Assembly (NCBI RefSeq): GCF_028656955.1
Contig: NZ_JAMDGY010000009.1
Coordinates: 1-64,000, forward strand
Reading direction: 5' to 3'
DNA length: 64,000 nt
From: Pseudomonas fontis
Lineage (GTDB): Bacteria; Pseudomonadota; Gammaproteobacteria; Pseudomonadales; Pseudomonadaceae
Part shown: positions 1-6,763 of the stretch, in pieces
Layout: each line of letters starts with the position of its first letter
Numbering within the stretch: the first letter of the stretch is position 1
Position numbers and translations under genes: made by a program
Notes under the pieces: model-generated
What the model was told of the DNA's origin: nothing
The model's input: only the letters and a program-made list of their open reading frames with translations
Database searches by the model: none

Positions 1-46
1 GGCTGTGAGGCCCTGGCGAGTCCCTGTTGGGTGACTCGATGGAGTG

Positions 47-75
47 AATATGTACCAATGGTTCATATTGGTCAA
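47..75 (-). promoter_or_regulatory. Leftward early promoter (PL-like)
   Basis: Read on the minus strand, TTGACC (70-75) and CATATT (47-52) are separated by exactly 17 bases, a near-consensus sigma-70 promoter firing out of the window's left end. A 13-base repressor-type palindrome (52-64) covers the spacer and touches the -10 box, and a second one (76-88) lies just behind the -35 box. The layout resembles lambda PL/OL, so the regulated genes are probably integrase and recombination genes before position 1. Confidence 0.6.
52..64. promoter_or_regulatory. Candidate repressor operator OL-1
   Basis: The sequence GTACC-AAT-GGTTC fits the pattern G(A/T)ACC-N3-(A/G)GTTC that recurs at 76, 1813, 1846 and 1870. 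It overlaps the spacer and -10 box of the leftward promoter. Its start lies 24 bases from that of the next copy. Confidence 0.6.
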
Positions 76-88
76 GTACCAAAAGTAC
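76..88. promoter_or_regulatory. Candidate repressor operator OL-2
   Basis: The sequence GTACC-AAA-AGTAC has the same half-sites as the sites beside the repressor gene. It abuts the -35 box of the leftward promoter and lies 24 bases from OL-1, the same spacing as between the sites at 1846 and 1870. Confidence 0.55.
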
Positions 89-107
89 ATATTTTTATTC
101 AAGGCAC

Positions 108-130
108 AAAAAACCGCTCAGGGCGGCTCT
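108..130 (-). terminator. Weak rho-independent terminator, leftward
   Basis: On the minus strand a short hairpin (CCGC/GCGG with a five-base loop) is followed by a run of six T. It could stop leftward repressor transcripts before they reach PL. The stem is only about four pairs, so support is modest. Confidence 0.35.
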
Positions 131-185
131 TAGAGTGGAGATGGCTCTCTGCTACAATCGGCGCACTTACGGAGCGGAGCTGGAA

Positions 186-1037
186 ATGAAACGGATCATC
201 GCCTTGTCAGTTGTACTGGCTTTGAGTGGCTGCGTTAGCTCGCCAGAGTACGTGGAAAGCGACTTCACCTTTGAGGATGTGTCTAGCTTCGACCAGGTCG
301 GCGTGCGGGCAATCTCCAAGTCAACAGGGAAGACGATCGAGGCCTACGGAACCTGCACTGAGGATGAGCGTCGATACTTCATTGTTCGGAAAAGCTCGGG
401 CGCATATGGAGGATTTGGAGATAAATGGGATGTGAGTATTGAGGGGCTTAGGCTCTACGCTGGAGAATCACATTATGAGGATGAAGCCACGTTCCTTGCG
501 GCGATCTCTACATTAGAGGTGGTGGGGCCCGAAAATAAATTTGGTGGGCAGCAAAGGATTAGAGTTGCAAGTGCGCAAATGGATCGAATACCGACTCTTT
601 GCAAGGCCAAGCAAGACGCCTTTACAGCCCACAAAAAGTCCATCTATGAGAAATCGGACGCGGAGAATGAAAGGCTGACAGATTCAGTAATAGAGCGCAC
701 AGGCGTGCAGCCTATGTTTCTTGGCAAGAACCTAAAAGATTTCAATGCTCTGGTCAGAATCTTCCAGGAAAATGGCACGACTAACTATAAGGAAAGGTTC
801 GTATGGGTTTCTGACGGAGACTACAGAATCTCCCAAGTCGTTGAGGGTAGAGTCCTGCTTGTCAGCATGACCAATCCCGGCCTTTTCCCAACCATAACAA
901 TCATCACGGACAAGGAGGCACTGGAGGGGCAGTTTTGGTCTTCCGTGTCACGCGGGCCATTACAGTTTATAGGCGTATCCACCTATCAGACTGTTCTCGG
1001 CGCAAGCCGGCAGACTATCCTGTTCAAGTCCATCTAG
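186..1037 (+). CDS. Phage-encoded lipoprotein in the immunity region, function unknown
   Basis: The 283-residue product begins with a lipoprotein signal: Lys-Arg, a hydrophobic stretch, then LSGC with the lipidated Cys at residue 16. I chose ATG 186 over ATG 135 because the earlier start would bury the signal and lies upstream of a TACAAT -10-like box at 153-158; a GGAG sits about 8 bases before 186. I recognise no domain in the rest. It lies between the leftward promoter and the repressor, where lambda carries rexAB, but runs convergent to the repressor. Genes here are often expressed in lysogens and alter the host envelope or exclude other phages; for this one that is inference. Confidence 0.75.
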   Translation: MKRIIALSVVLALSGCVSSPEYVESDFTFEDVSSFDQVGVRAISKSTGKTIEAYGTCTEDERRYFIVRKSSGAYGGFGDKWDVSIEGLRLYAGESHYEDEATFLAAISTLEVVGPENKFGGQQRIRVASAQMDRIPTLCKAKQDAFTAHKKSIYEKSDAENERLTDSVIERTGVQPMFLGKNLKDFNALVRIFQENGTTNYKERFVWVSDGDYRISQVVEGRVLLVSMTNPGLFPTITIITDKEALEGQFWSSVSRGPLQFIGVSTYQTVLGASRQTILFKSI

Positions 1038-1081
1038 TAAATCAAAGAGGTCCGCGAGCGGGAGAAAAGCTGGAGAATCTC

Positions 1082-1864
1082 CTAGAGCATCCCGCCGCGC
1101 CAGACGACACGCCCGATGATGCGAACCTCGTTTATCTCCCCGTCACGCAACGTCTCGTCGCCATACCGAGCCTTATCCGGGTTATCGCTCCGAATGATCC
1201 ACCCAACGAAGTCCGACCTCACCAGGCGCTTCACGATCGTGCCTTTTGATTCGCTTTGCATAGCGAAGATCTGCCCGTCTTTCGGCTCAATCTTTGACTC
1301 ATCCACCAACAGTACGTCGCCATCATTAATGGTCGGCTCCATGCTGTTACCGTTGGCGTAAATCACGTCCAAGTGCTTCTGGCTCAGGCCGTTTGCGCGC
1401 AACCAGGCGGACTTGAACGCCATGACTCCCCGAATCTCGACGTGCGGGTTGTCATCACCATCGCCAGTAGATCCTCGCGCAGTCAGTTGCAATACGCCGG
1501 TGTATTCCGGCTCATCTTGAAGATCAAAGCTTCGGGGTTGAATTCGGGAGTCCGGTGCCTGAGCAGGGGAGTCTTCACGCATTGCGCCACGCCCGTACTC
1601 CAGCCATTCAACCCTCACGGATAGCGCCGTGGCCAGGGCAAGCATTTTTGCCCCCCCAGGCATCGACTCTCCATTGAGCCACTTACTACAAGCCTTTGGA
1701 GTGACCTTCGCCATTTTTGCAAGGCGTACACCAGCTCCCCACTCCGGAATCCCCTCTGCGGCGAGAGCCTCCTTGAGCCGAGCGACAAACGATCTGCGTA
1801 TTTCTTCTATCTGAACCATGGGTTCATGTTCGCACGCGCTTGCATGTACTTTCAGTTCCGACAT
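1082..1864 (-). CDS. CI-like phage repressor with S24 peptidase domain
   Basis: This 260-residue protein would maintain lysogeny by binding the operators on either side. A helix-turn-helix spans about residues 46-66 and a LexA/S24-type domain fills the C-terminal half, with the Ser in GNSMEP (about 174) and the Lys in GTIVKRL (about 212) as the catalytic pair for RecA-stimulated self-cleavage. The linker near 129-135 reads ARGSTG, without an obvious Ala-Gly cleavage pair. An internal ATG at 1819 (residue 16) is a real alternative start: neither has a clear ribosome site, and the perfect palindrome at 1813-1825 overlaps the internal one. Lambda cI is leaderless from PRM, so a leaderless message is possible. 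Confidence 0.93.
   Translation of the reverse strand: MSELKVHASACEHEPMVQIEEIRRSFVARLKEALAAEGIPEWGAGVRLAKMAKVTPKACSKWLNGESMPGGAKMLALATALSVRVEWLEYGRGAMREDSPAQAPDSRIQPRSFDLQDEPEYTGVLQLTARGSTGDGDDNPHVEIRGVMAFKSAWLRANGLSQKHLDVIYANGNSMEPTINDGDVLLVDESKIEPKDGQIFAMQSESKGTIVKRLVRSDFVGWIIRSDNPDKARYGDETLRDGEINEVRIIGRVVWRGGML
1813..1825. promoter_or_regulatory. Candidate repressor operator OR (perfect palindrome)
   Basis: GAACC-ATG-GGTTC is an exact inverted repeat overlapping the alternative repressor start codon at 1819. It is the most symmetric of the five related sites, and would suit autoregulation if the repressor starts at 1819. Confidence 0.6.
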
Positions 1865-1869
1865 AAGAT
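1840..1869 (+). promoter_or_regulatory. Rightward early promoter (PR-like)
   Basis: TTGCAT (1840-1845) and TAAGAT (1864-1869) are 18 bases apart and point at the Cro-like gene starting at 1903. An operator (1846-1858) fills the spacer and another (1870-1882) covers the expected start point, as expected for a repressor-controlled promoter. Confidence 0.5.
1846..1858. promoter_or_regulatory. Candidate repressor operator in PR spacer
   Basis: GTACT-TTC-AGTTC matches the shared half-site pattern with one departure (T for C at position 5). It lies between the -35 and -10 boxes of the rightward promoter and 24 bases from the next site. Confidence 0.55.
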
Positions 1870-1882
1870 GTACCGTAAGTTC
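1870..1882. promoter_or_regulatory. Candidate repressor operator at PR start point
   Basis: GTACC-GTA-AGTTC matches the pattern. The site and its flanks closely resemble the copy at 52-64: both are followed by ATATT. Confidence 0.6.
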
Positions 1883-1902
1883 ATATTTTACTCGGAGGCC
1901 TT

Positions 1903-2142
1903 ATGCGGCCGCTCAAGAAATCGATTGACGATGCTGGTGGTGTTCCGTCTGTGGCCTTGGCCTGCGGGAAGACCCCGCGCGCTATCTACAAGTGGCTTGT
2001 TGCCGACGCATTGCCGCGCACCGAGTACACAGGCGAAACCCAATACGCCAAGAAAATTGCAGAACTGGCTGCCGCGAATGGCAGGCCGTTCGAGCCCGCA
2101 TGGCTGCTTGCCGAGGCTCACCCAAAGAAATCCGCCGCTTAA
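1903..2142 (+). CDS. YdaS/Cro-like helix-turn-helix regulator
   Basis: The 79-residue protein has the short YdaS/Cro-type helix-turn-helix near its N-terminus (GGVPSVALACGKTPRAIYKW). It is the first gene rightward from the PR-like promoter, with a CGGAGG ribosome site ending five bases before ATG. In this position Cro-type proteins repress the lysogenic repressor and early transcription during lytic growth; the role is inferred from fold and place. Confidence 0.8.
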   Translation: MRPLKKSIDDAGGVPSVALACGKTPRAIYKWLVADALPRTEYTGETQYAKKIAELAAANGRPFEPAWLLAEAHPKKSAA

Positions 2143-2173
2143 ACCCAAATTCATCAGCCAGGAGCACCGAAGT

Positions 2174-2374
2174 ATGTACATGGACCCCAATCAAAAGCGC
2201 GCCATTCCGGTGAAGGTTCGTTTCGAACCAGTGCTTGATCGGATTCTGCGTAAAGCCGCAAGCAAGACCCGTATGCAGCACGCCACGTATCTCTACGAAA
2301 TCATCGAGTGGGCAGTTTCCAACGGTGTCATCGAAGAGCTCATGCAGGACAAACAAGAAGATATCGCGGGCTAG
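2174..2374 (+). CDS. Small phage early protein, possible ribbon-helix-helix type
   Basis: A 66-residue basic protein beginning MYMDPNQKRA, with a GGAG ribosome site 9 bases before ATG 2174. The segment IPVKVRFEPVLDRILRKAAS followed by two predicted helices recalls small Arc-type DNA-binding proteins, but I cannot assign a family. It is third in the early rightward run after the Cro-like gene and shares that promoter. Confidence 0.65.
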   Translation: MYMDPNQKRAIPVKVRFEPVLDRILRKAASKTRMQHATYLYEIIEWAVSNGVIEELMQDKQEDIAG

Positions 2375-2393
2375 AGGCCTTTTGGAGGCCCGA

Positions 2394-2606
2394 ATGAGCA
2401 TTGAGCTTGAAAAGTTGCCGCCTAAAACGCGGCAAGCAGTGGAGGGGTTGATGCGCCAGAACGGGTGGAGTTTTGCCCAGGCCATCAACGCAATGATGGA
2501 GACATCAATCGCAAGTGGGGCGCTTTCAGAGGTCGGCCGGAAGAAGGCAATAGTCCTTCAGTTGGTTACCCCCATGAGGGCCTCAGGCAGGGACTCTTCA
2601 GGGTAA
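2394..2606 (+). CDS. Small phage early protein, unknown
   Basis: A 70-residue product with a good GGAGG site before ATG 2394, starting 19 bases after the previous stop. It is mostly helical in appearance (TRQAVEGLMRQNGWSFAQAI) and could be a small regulator. I recognise no family. It is the last gene before a hairpin at 2642-2662. Confidence 0.6.
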   Translation: MSIELEKLPPKTRQAVEGLMRQNGWSFAQAINAMMETSIASGALSEVGRKKAIVLQLVTPMRASGRDSSG

Positions 2607-2633
2607 TCCAGAGGGCCTCTGCCAAATTCAAGG

Positions 2634-2662
2634 CAAAAAAAAGCCGGGGTAGTGACCCGGCT
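2634..2662 (-). terminator. Rho-independent terminator, effective leftward
   Basis: A seven-pair stem (AGCCGGG / CCCGGCT) with a seven-base loop is flanked on its left by a run of A, so the T-run follows the stem only for minus-strand transcripts. It sits inside the rightward early region, where no leftward gene is seen, so it may block antisense or read-through transcripts. Confidence 0.55.
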
Positions 2663-2690
2663 CTCTTAAACATCTCGTGGGACTGATTAT

Positions 2691-2798
2691 ATGCAAACCA
2701 CACCACATAGCAATACCCCAGTTAATTCCGCGCCACGTTTTTCGATTGATGAAAATGTGGCGCAAGCATCTTCAGTACCCATTACCAGAGGGCACTGA
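2691..2798 (+). CDS. Possible 35-residue phage peptide
   Basis: An open frame starting at ATG 2691 encodes 35 residues (MQTTPHSNTP...PITRGH) and stops three bases before the ATG at 2801, the close spacing typical of this operon. No strong ribosome site is visible. It contains the inverted repeat at 2730-2763, so the sequence could instead be a structured leader for the next gene. Confidence 0.35.
   Translation: MQTTPHSNTPVNSAPRFSIDENVAQASSVPITRGH
2730..2763. repeat. GCGCCAC...GTGGCGC inverted repeat, copy 1
   Basis: A seven-base inverted repeat with a 20-base spacer, preceded by TAATTCCGC and followed inside by GTTTT. A related copy with the same left arm and flank (CCGCGCCACGTTTT) lies at 9129-9162 just before the portal gene. 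Both copies precede the first gene of a module. Confidence 0.5.
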
Positions 2799-2800
2799 TC

Positions 2801-3721
2801 ATGGCCCGCGCTCGCAACATAAAACCCGCACTGTTTACCAACGAGATCCTGGGTGTAGGCCACCCACTGTGCACGCTGCTGTTTCAGGGTTTGTGGCTCC
2901 TTGCTGACAAAGAGGGTCGCCTTGAAGATCGTCCGTTGCGCATCAAGGCTGAAATCTTCCCTTATCGCGAAGCTGATGTTGACGCGATGCTTCATTGGTT
3001 GGCGCACAAAGGCTTCATCGTTCGCTACAGCGCTTCCGGGAAGGCGTTCATCGAGGTGTGCAACTTCACAAAGCACCAGAACCCTCACAAGAACGAGAAG
3101 GAATCAGAAATCCCTTCTATTTCAGAAGGTTGTATCACTTCCGATTTTCTCGGTACTCGTTCCGAAATTATCGGTACGACTCGGGCTGATTCCCTCTCTT
3201 CTGATTCTGATCTTCTGATTCCTGATTCACTGATTCCTGATGTCCTGAACCCGGATTCAAAACCCTTGCCAGTCGCCGAGGCTCCGGCGCCGTCGAACGT
3301 CAAGGTTCTGAATCCCAAGCCGAAGCAAAAGACCGAAGCGCAGATCGCCAATACCAACACCTGGGACTCTTACACCATCGCCTATCTTGATCGGTATGGC
3401 GTAGAGCCGGTGCGTAACGCGAAGGTCAATGGCCAAGTTGCCCAGCTTGTTCAACGGCTGGGGGCTGATGAGGCCCCGGGTGTCGCCGCGTTCTACGTTT
3501 CCATCAACGATTCGTTCTTCATCCGGGCCTCTCACGAGTTTGGATTGCTGGTGGCGCGCGCAGAGGGTATTCGCACGCAGTGGCTCACAGGTCGCCAGGT
3601 GAACGCGGTGACCGCCCGCCAGATGGAAAACACTCAAGCGAACATTAGCGCCGCCCAGGAGGCCAGTCGCAGCATTTTGGAAGGAGGGAACAGCAATGCT
3701 TTCCTACGCCGAAACCGCTGA
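2801..3721 (+). CDS. Phage replication protein, helix-turn-helix/DnaD-like
   Basis: The 306-residue product has an N-terminal domain (1-105) of the type seen in phage replication initiators with a winged helix: a MARARNIKP start, then GLWLLADKEGRLEDRP and a conserved KHQNPHKNEKES segment. A Ser/Pro/Asp-rich linker (about 110-170) and a C-terminal helical domain (about 185-270) follow. The layout and position recall lambda O or DnaD-like replisome organisers that load helicase at the phage origin. The exact partner is not evident, since the next gene lacks an ATPase motif. Confidence 0.75.
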   Translation: MARARNIKPALFTNEILGVGHPLCTLLFQGLWLLADKEGRLEDRPLRIKAEIFPYREADVDAMLHWLAHKGFIVRYSASGKAFIEVCNFTKHQNPHKNEKESEIPSISEGCITSDFLGTRSEIIGTTRADSLSSDSDLLIPDSLIPDVLNPDSKPLPVAEAPAPSNVKVLNPKPKQKTEAQIANTNTWDSYTIAYLDRYGVEPVRNAKVNGQVAQLVQRLGADEAPGVAAFYVSINDSFFIRASHEFGLLVARAEGIRTQWLTGRQVNAVTARQMENTQANISAAQEASRSILEGGNSNAFLRRNR

Positions 3722-4472
3722 ACTGAGCATGGCCATCTGCGCCACTGCTGAAACCCTTGGGCAAGTGCTGAGCGCTCCTGCTGCCAAGCTGATGGCCGAG
3801 GACTTGGCCGAGCACCCCATGGACGTGATCGCCAACGCGCTTTGGTCATGCCGCCGCGAAGTGACTGGAAAGCTGACCCTTGCCGCGATTCTTCAGCGCG
3901 TCCAGGCCGCCGACGGCCGCCCCGGCAAGGATGAAGCCTGGGCCATTGCCATGACCACCAACGACGAATTTGAAACCGTGGTGCTGACCGACGAAATCCA
4001 GTTGGCCCTGGCGGCCGCAAAACCCGTCCTCGACGCCGGGGACAAGATCGGCGCCCGCATGGCCTTCATCAGCGCTTACGAGCGGTTTGTGAGCCAGTCG
4101 CGTGAAGACGCCAAGCCGGTCAACTGGCACGTTTCTGTGGGCTTCGACGCTAGCCGCCGTGTCCAGGCTGTGACCAAGGCAATGGAACTGAAGCGCATCC
4201 CTCGCGAACACGCCCAGAAGTATCTGGCTGACCTGAGCGTTGTTCCGGTCACCGAGGATGGACGCGCCATTGCCGGCCTGCTCACTGGTGCGGTGACTCA
4301 GCCTGCGCCGGTGCTGCGCAAGAAGCTGGAACTGGTGAAGAGCTCAATGATGGAAATGCGTAGGGCCAGCGAAGAGCGAAAGCTTGAAATACGCATTGAA
4401 GCGGCCAACGAGTTGGCGGATCGCCGGGCGCTGCTGATCAGACAGGCCCAGGAATTGGAGTCACGAGCATGA
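3696..4472 (+). CDS. Phage protein in lambda-P position, unknown
   Basis: A 258-residue, largely helical protein overlapping the previous gene by 26 bases, with AAGGAGG before its start. It occupies the place of a helicase loader (lambda P or DnaC), but I see no Walker A motif. The C-terminal third is charged and probably coiled coil (KKLELVKSSMMEMRRASEER...). A replication accessory role is inferred from position only. Confidence 0.7.
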   Translation: MLSYAETAELSMAICATAETLGQVLSAPAAKLMAEDLAEHPMDVIANALWSCRREVTGKLTLAAILQRVQAADGRPGKDEAWAIAMTTNDEFETVVLTDEIQLALAAAKPVLDAGDKIGARMAFISAYERFVSQSREDAKPVNWHVSVGFDASRRVQAVTKAMELKRIPREHAQKYLADLSVVPVTEDGRAIAGLLTGAVTQPAPVLRKKLELVKSSMMEMRRASEERKLEIRIEAANELADRRALLIRQAQELESRA

Positions 4473-4657
4473 AGCGAGCAAACCCAGCACAGCTACGCCA
4501 ATCCCTTGAGATGGCGAACACCATGGTCAAGCACGGAATCCGTTTCGTGTGCATGCCGGTGGTGGACGAAGCTGACCTTCATAACCTTGCCAGCCAGGCC
4601 GCTGAGCGCTTTGAGCGCATGGCATTGATCGCAGAAGCAGCGGAGCAACGGACATGA
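4469..4657 (+). CDS. DUF1382 family protein
   Basis: A 62-residue protein resembling the DUF1382 family: RANPAQLRQSLEMAN, then GIRFVCMPVVDEAD and a helical ERFERMA tail. Members are small phage proteins of unknown function found in Pseudomonas prophages near replication genes. It overlaps its neighbours by four bases at both ends (ATGA-type junctions), which indicates translational coupling. Confidence 0.8.
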   Translation: MKRANPAQLRQSLEMANTMVKHGIRFVCMPVVDEADLHNLASQAAERFERMALIAEAAEQRT

Positions 4658-4986
4658 GCGAAATCACCAGAGGCGCAATCGGAATGCCTTTCGAGATGGC
4701 GATGGGAAGCGAGTTGTCCCGCCGCCAGTTCCATTCCATCGCCCAGGCGCTGCTGGCTGAGCGCGACCAGCTCAAGGCCGAGAACGAGGCGCTGCGAGGG
4801 GTTATGAGTGCCGTAGTCAATGAAATCCATGGGGCGCACATCAGTCGTTCCGGCAATGCGCCCGGCCACTGCCACTCGATTCCAGGTGTATGGGACGCGG
4901 ACAACGGCGCCAAGGCTGGCAAAGAGTGCGCATGGTGCAAAGTTTGGAATTACGCCGTCGCCATGGGCAACGGAGAGAAGTCATGA
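4654..4986 (+). CDS. Hypothetical phage protein with Cys/His-rich C-terminus
   Basis: A 110-residue product starting within the stop codon of the DUF1382 gene. A central coiled-coil stretch (LLAERDQLKAENEALRG) is followed by a region with GHCHS and CAWCKVW, which could bind a metal. I do not recognise the family. Four-base overlaps on both sides place it in the coupled early run. Confidence 0.7.
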   Translation: MSEITRGAIGMPFEMAMGSELSRRQFHSIAQALLAERDQLKAENEALRGVMSAVVNEIHGAHISRSGNAPGHCHSIPGVWDADNGAKAGKECAWCKVWNYAVAMGNGEKS

Positions 4987-5153
4987 TCGGTAAAGGGTTT
5001 GGCGCGCGTTACTGGTGGTTCCGCATTCCCGGCGGTTACGGCCTTCACTTCCGATGGGTGAACGCCGGATATGTACCCCTTTTCAGCGAGCGAAACGGGC
5101 ACGTGAAGGTGCTGAAACTTGGGAAGCTCTGGATCAAGGTGCTGCGGCCATGA
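4983..5153 (+). CDS. Small hypothetical phage protein
   Basis: A 56-residue protein rich in aromatic and glycine residues (RYWWFRIPGGYGLHFRW) with a basic C-terminus. Overlaps of four bases upstream and downstream support it as a genuine gene rather than chance. Function unknown. Confidence 0.65.
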   Translation: MIGKGFGARYWWFRIPGGYGLHFRWVNAGYVPLFSERNGHVKVLKLGKLWIKVLRP

Positions 5154-5650
5154 CCGACAAGATCAGCGTCAACTGCCAGGCCAAGCTCTCCGAGGCCATC
5201 ACTAAGCCTCGCCATTTTTGGTCATCTGGCCCATCACGTGTGCGCGAGGTGTGTCGGTTGGCCTACCTCTTCGCTACCGACCTTGCGCTGGACGGAGCTA
5301 TAGAGATCATCGTCCGCCCAGTGAAGTCACGCCGCACTCTGGAGCAGAACGCCAAGCTGTGGGCCATGTTGGCCGACATATCCCGCCAGGTCGAATGGCC
5401 AGTCAACGGCGTCATGCAGAGGCTCGACAGCGAGGACTGGAAGGCGCTCATGACCGCTGCGGCCCGCCAGGAGGTGCGCATGGCTTCGGGCATCAATGGC
5501 GGAGTCGTGATGCTAGGAGTCAGCACAAAGCGCATGACCGTGGCCGAACTTGGCGACGTGATCGAGTGCATGTACGTCTTCGGCGCTGAGCGCGATGTTC
5601 GCTGGAGCGAGCCGAAAGGACAAATGCCTGAGCAATGGGAGGCGGCATGA
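5150..5650 (+). CDS. ninB: NinB-family recombination mediator (lambda Orf-like)
   Basis: The 166-residue product matches the NinB/Orf family, which binds single-stranded DNA and SSB and aids phage recombination. Recognisable parts are the SRRTLEQNAKLWAMLADIS core (about residues 58-77) and the C-terminal STKRMTVAELGDVIECMY segment. I chose ATG 5150, overlapping the previous stop by four bases, over an in-frame ATG at 5015 inside the neighbour. Together with NinG and the methylase it forms the Nin-type region. Confidence 0.9.
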   Translation: MTDKISVNCQAKLSEAITKPRHFWSSGPSRVREVCRLAYLFATDLALDGAIEIIVRPVKSRRTLEQNAKLWAMLADISRQVEWPVNGVMQRLDSEDWKALMTAAARQEVRMASGINGGVVMLGVSTKRMTVAELGDVIECMYVFGAERDVRWSEPKGQMPEQWEAA

Positions 5651-6213
5651 GCGAAATATGGATCGAAAGCAAAACATTGGCAGGGCGTTACATGGTCTCG
5701 TCGCTCGGGCGCGCAAAGCGGATGGCTCACGTTTCGACCGGCGTCTCGGGGGTCACTAAAAGCTATCCGGAGCGGTTGATTCAGCGTGCAAAGTCCCAAG
5801 ACTACCCGAGGATTATCTTGAAGGTAAACGGTAAGGCGAAGGCGTATCTGGTCCACCGCCTTGTTGCTGAGATGTTCCTGCCGAACCCGGACAGCTTGCC
5901 GTGCATCAATCACAAAGACGGCGACAAGAGCAATCCGCACCCAGAGAACCTTGAGTGGTGCACGCACCAGGAAAATATGGCCCACGCAGCTGCTACGGGT
6001 CTCAGCGACTGCGCGGTGCCCGTCCAATCATCAAAGCAAGGTTCGGGCATGTGGTTCCCCTCTTTGGAGTCCGCTTGCCGCCACACAGGAGTGAGCAAGC
6101 CGTGCATCTGTGCGGCCGCCAAGAAAAAGCAGAAAACAGCAGGCGGAATGGAGTGGGGCTATGCCGCCCCTGGAGTGGTCTTCGACGATCTGCTGGGCGA
6201 GGTGGCGGCATGA
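5647..6213 (+). CDS. HNH homing-type endonuclease (NUMOD4-HNH)
   Basis: The 188-residue protein opens with a NUMOD4-like segment (residues 3-25, IWIESKTLAGRYMVSSLGR), followed by an HNH_3 nuclease core with LVHRLVAEMFLPNP, CINHKDGDKSNPHPENLEW and two catalytic-type His, and a C-terminal DNA-reading region (SLESACRHTGVS). Such free-standing genes cut unoccupied sites in related phages and spread between genomes. It lies between ninB and the methylase with four-base overlaps on both sides, so it is fully domesticated into the operon. Confidence 0.88.
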   Translation: MSEIWIESKTLAGRYMVSSLGRAKRMAHVSTGVSGVTKSYPERLIQRAKSQDYPRIILKVNGKAKAYLVHRLVAEMFLPNPDSLPCINHKDGDKSNPHPENLEWCTHQENMAHAAATGLSDCAVPVQSSKQGSGMWFPSLESACRHTGVSKPCICAAAKKKQKTAGGMEWGYAAPGVVFDDLLGEVAA

Positions 6214-6698
6214 GCGAGCACGAGAACTGTATTGGCGCAAGCGATGACTGGTATACGCCTCCATTCATATTCGATGCCTTGGCGCTCAAGTTTGATCTTG
6301 ACCCTTGCAGCCCTGGGGCCAATCACTGGGTGCCGGCAGAGCAAGTGATCACCGCGCAGGAAGACGGCTTGAGCCGAGACTGGAATGGGCTCGTATGGAT
6401 GAACCCGCCGTTTGGTGGGCGTAACGGCCAAGTTCCTTGGCTTGAGAAATTCATTGCGCACGGGAATGGCATTGCTCTCGTTGCAGCCCGGACCTCTGCC
6501 GGATGGTTCCATGACCTCGCGCCTCAATGTGATGGCCTGCTATTCCCCAAAGGGAAAACCAAATTTGTTCGGCCTGACGGAAGCATTGGGGGCTCCCCAG
6601 GAACCGGCGTAGTCCTCTTGGCTATGGGTGAGACGGCTTGTTCGGCGCTGCGCGCCAGTGGGCTGGGGATGTATCTCGAAATACAGGACGCGGCATGA
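6210..6698 (+). CDS. Phage Dam-type DNA adenine N6-methyltransferase
   Basis: A 162-residue protein of the phage DNA N-6-adenine-methyltransferase family (PF05869). The N-terminal SDDWYTPPFIFDAL and FDLDPCSP segments and the catalytic NPPF in VWMNPPFGG (about residues 66-74) are all present. It may protect phage DNA from host restriction; the target site cannot be read from sequence. ATG 6210 overlaps the endonuclease stop by four bases. Confidence 0.9.
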   Translation: MSEHENCIGASDDWYTPPFIFDALALKFDLDPCSPGANHWVPAEQVITAQEDGLSRDWNGLVWMNPPFGGRNGQVPWLEKFIAHGNGIALVAARTSAGWFHDLAPQCDGLLFPKGKTKFVRPDGSIGGSPGTGVVLLAMGETACSALRASGLGMYLEIQDAA

Positions 6699-6763
6699 GC
6701 CTTTTCCTCGCGGCATACACCATCGCGCTGCTTATCTGCTTTTTCGCCGGAGAAGACATTTGA
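6695..6763 (+). CDS. 22-residue membrane peptide
   Basis: This short frame encodes MSLFLAAYTIALLICFFAGEDI: one hydrophobic helix with a short acidic tail. Its ATGA overlaps the methylase stop, and its TGA overlaps the ninG start (TGATG), the junction pattern of every neighbouring gene in the run. That pattern is the main evidence for translation. A role at the membrane is likely; the function is unknown. Confidence 0.55.
   Translation: MSLFLAAYTIALLICFFAGEDI

Noticed and set aside
2642..2662. Terminator for the rightward early genes
   Set aside because: The hairpin has its T-run only on the minus strand, so it is recorded as leftward.
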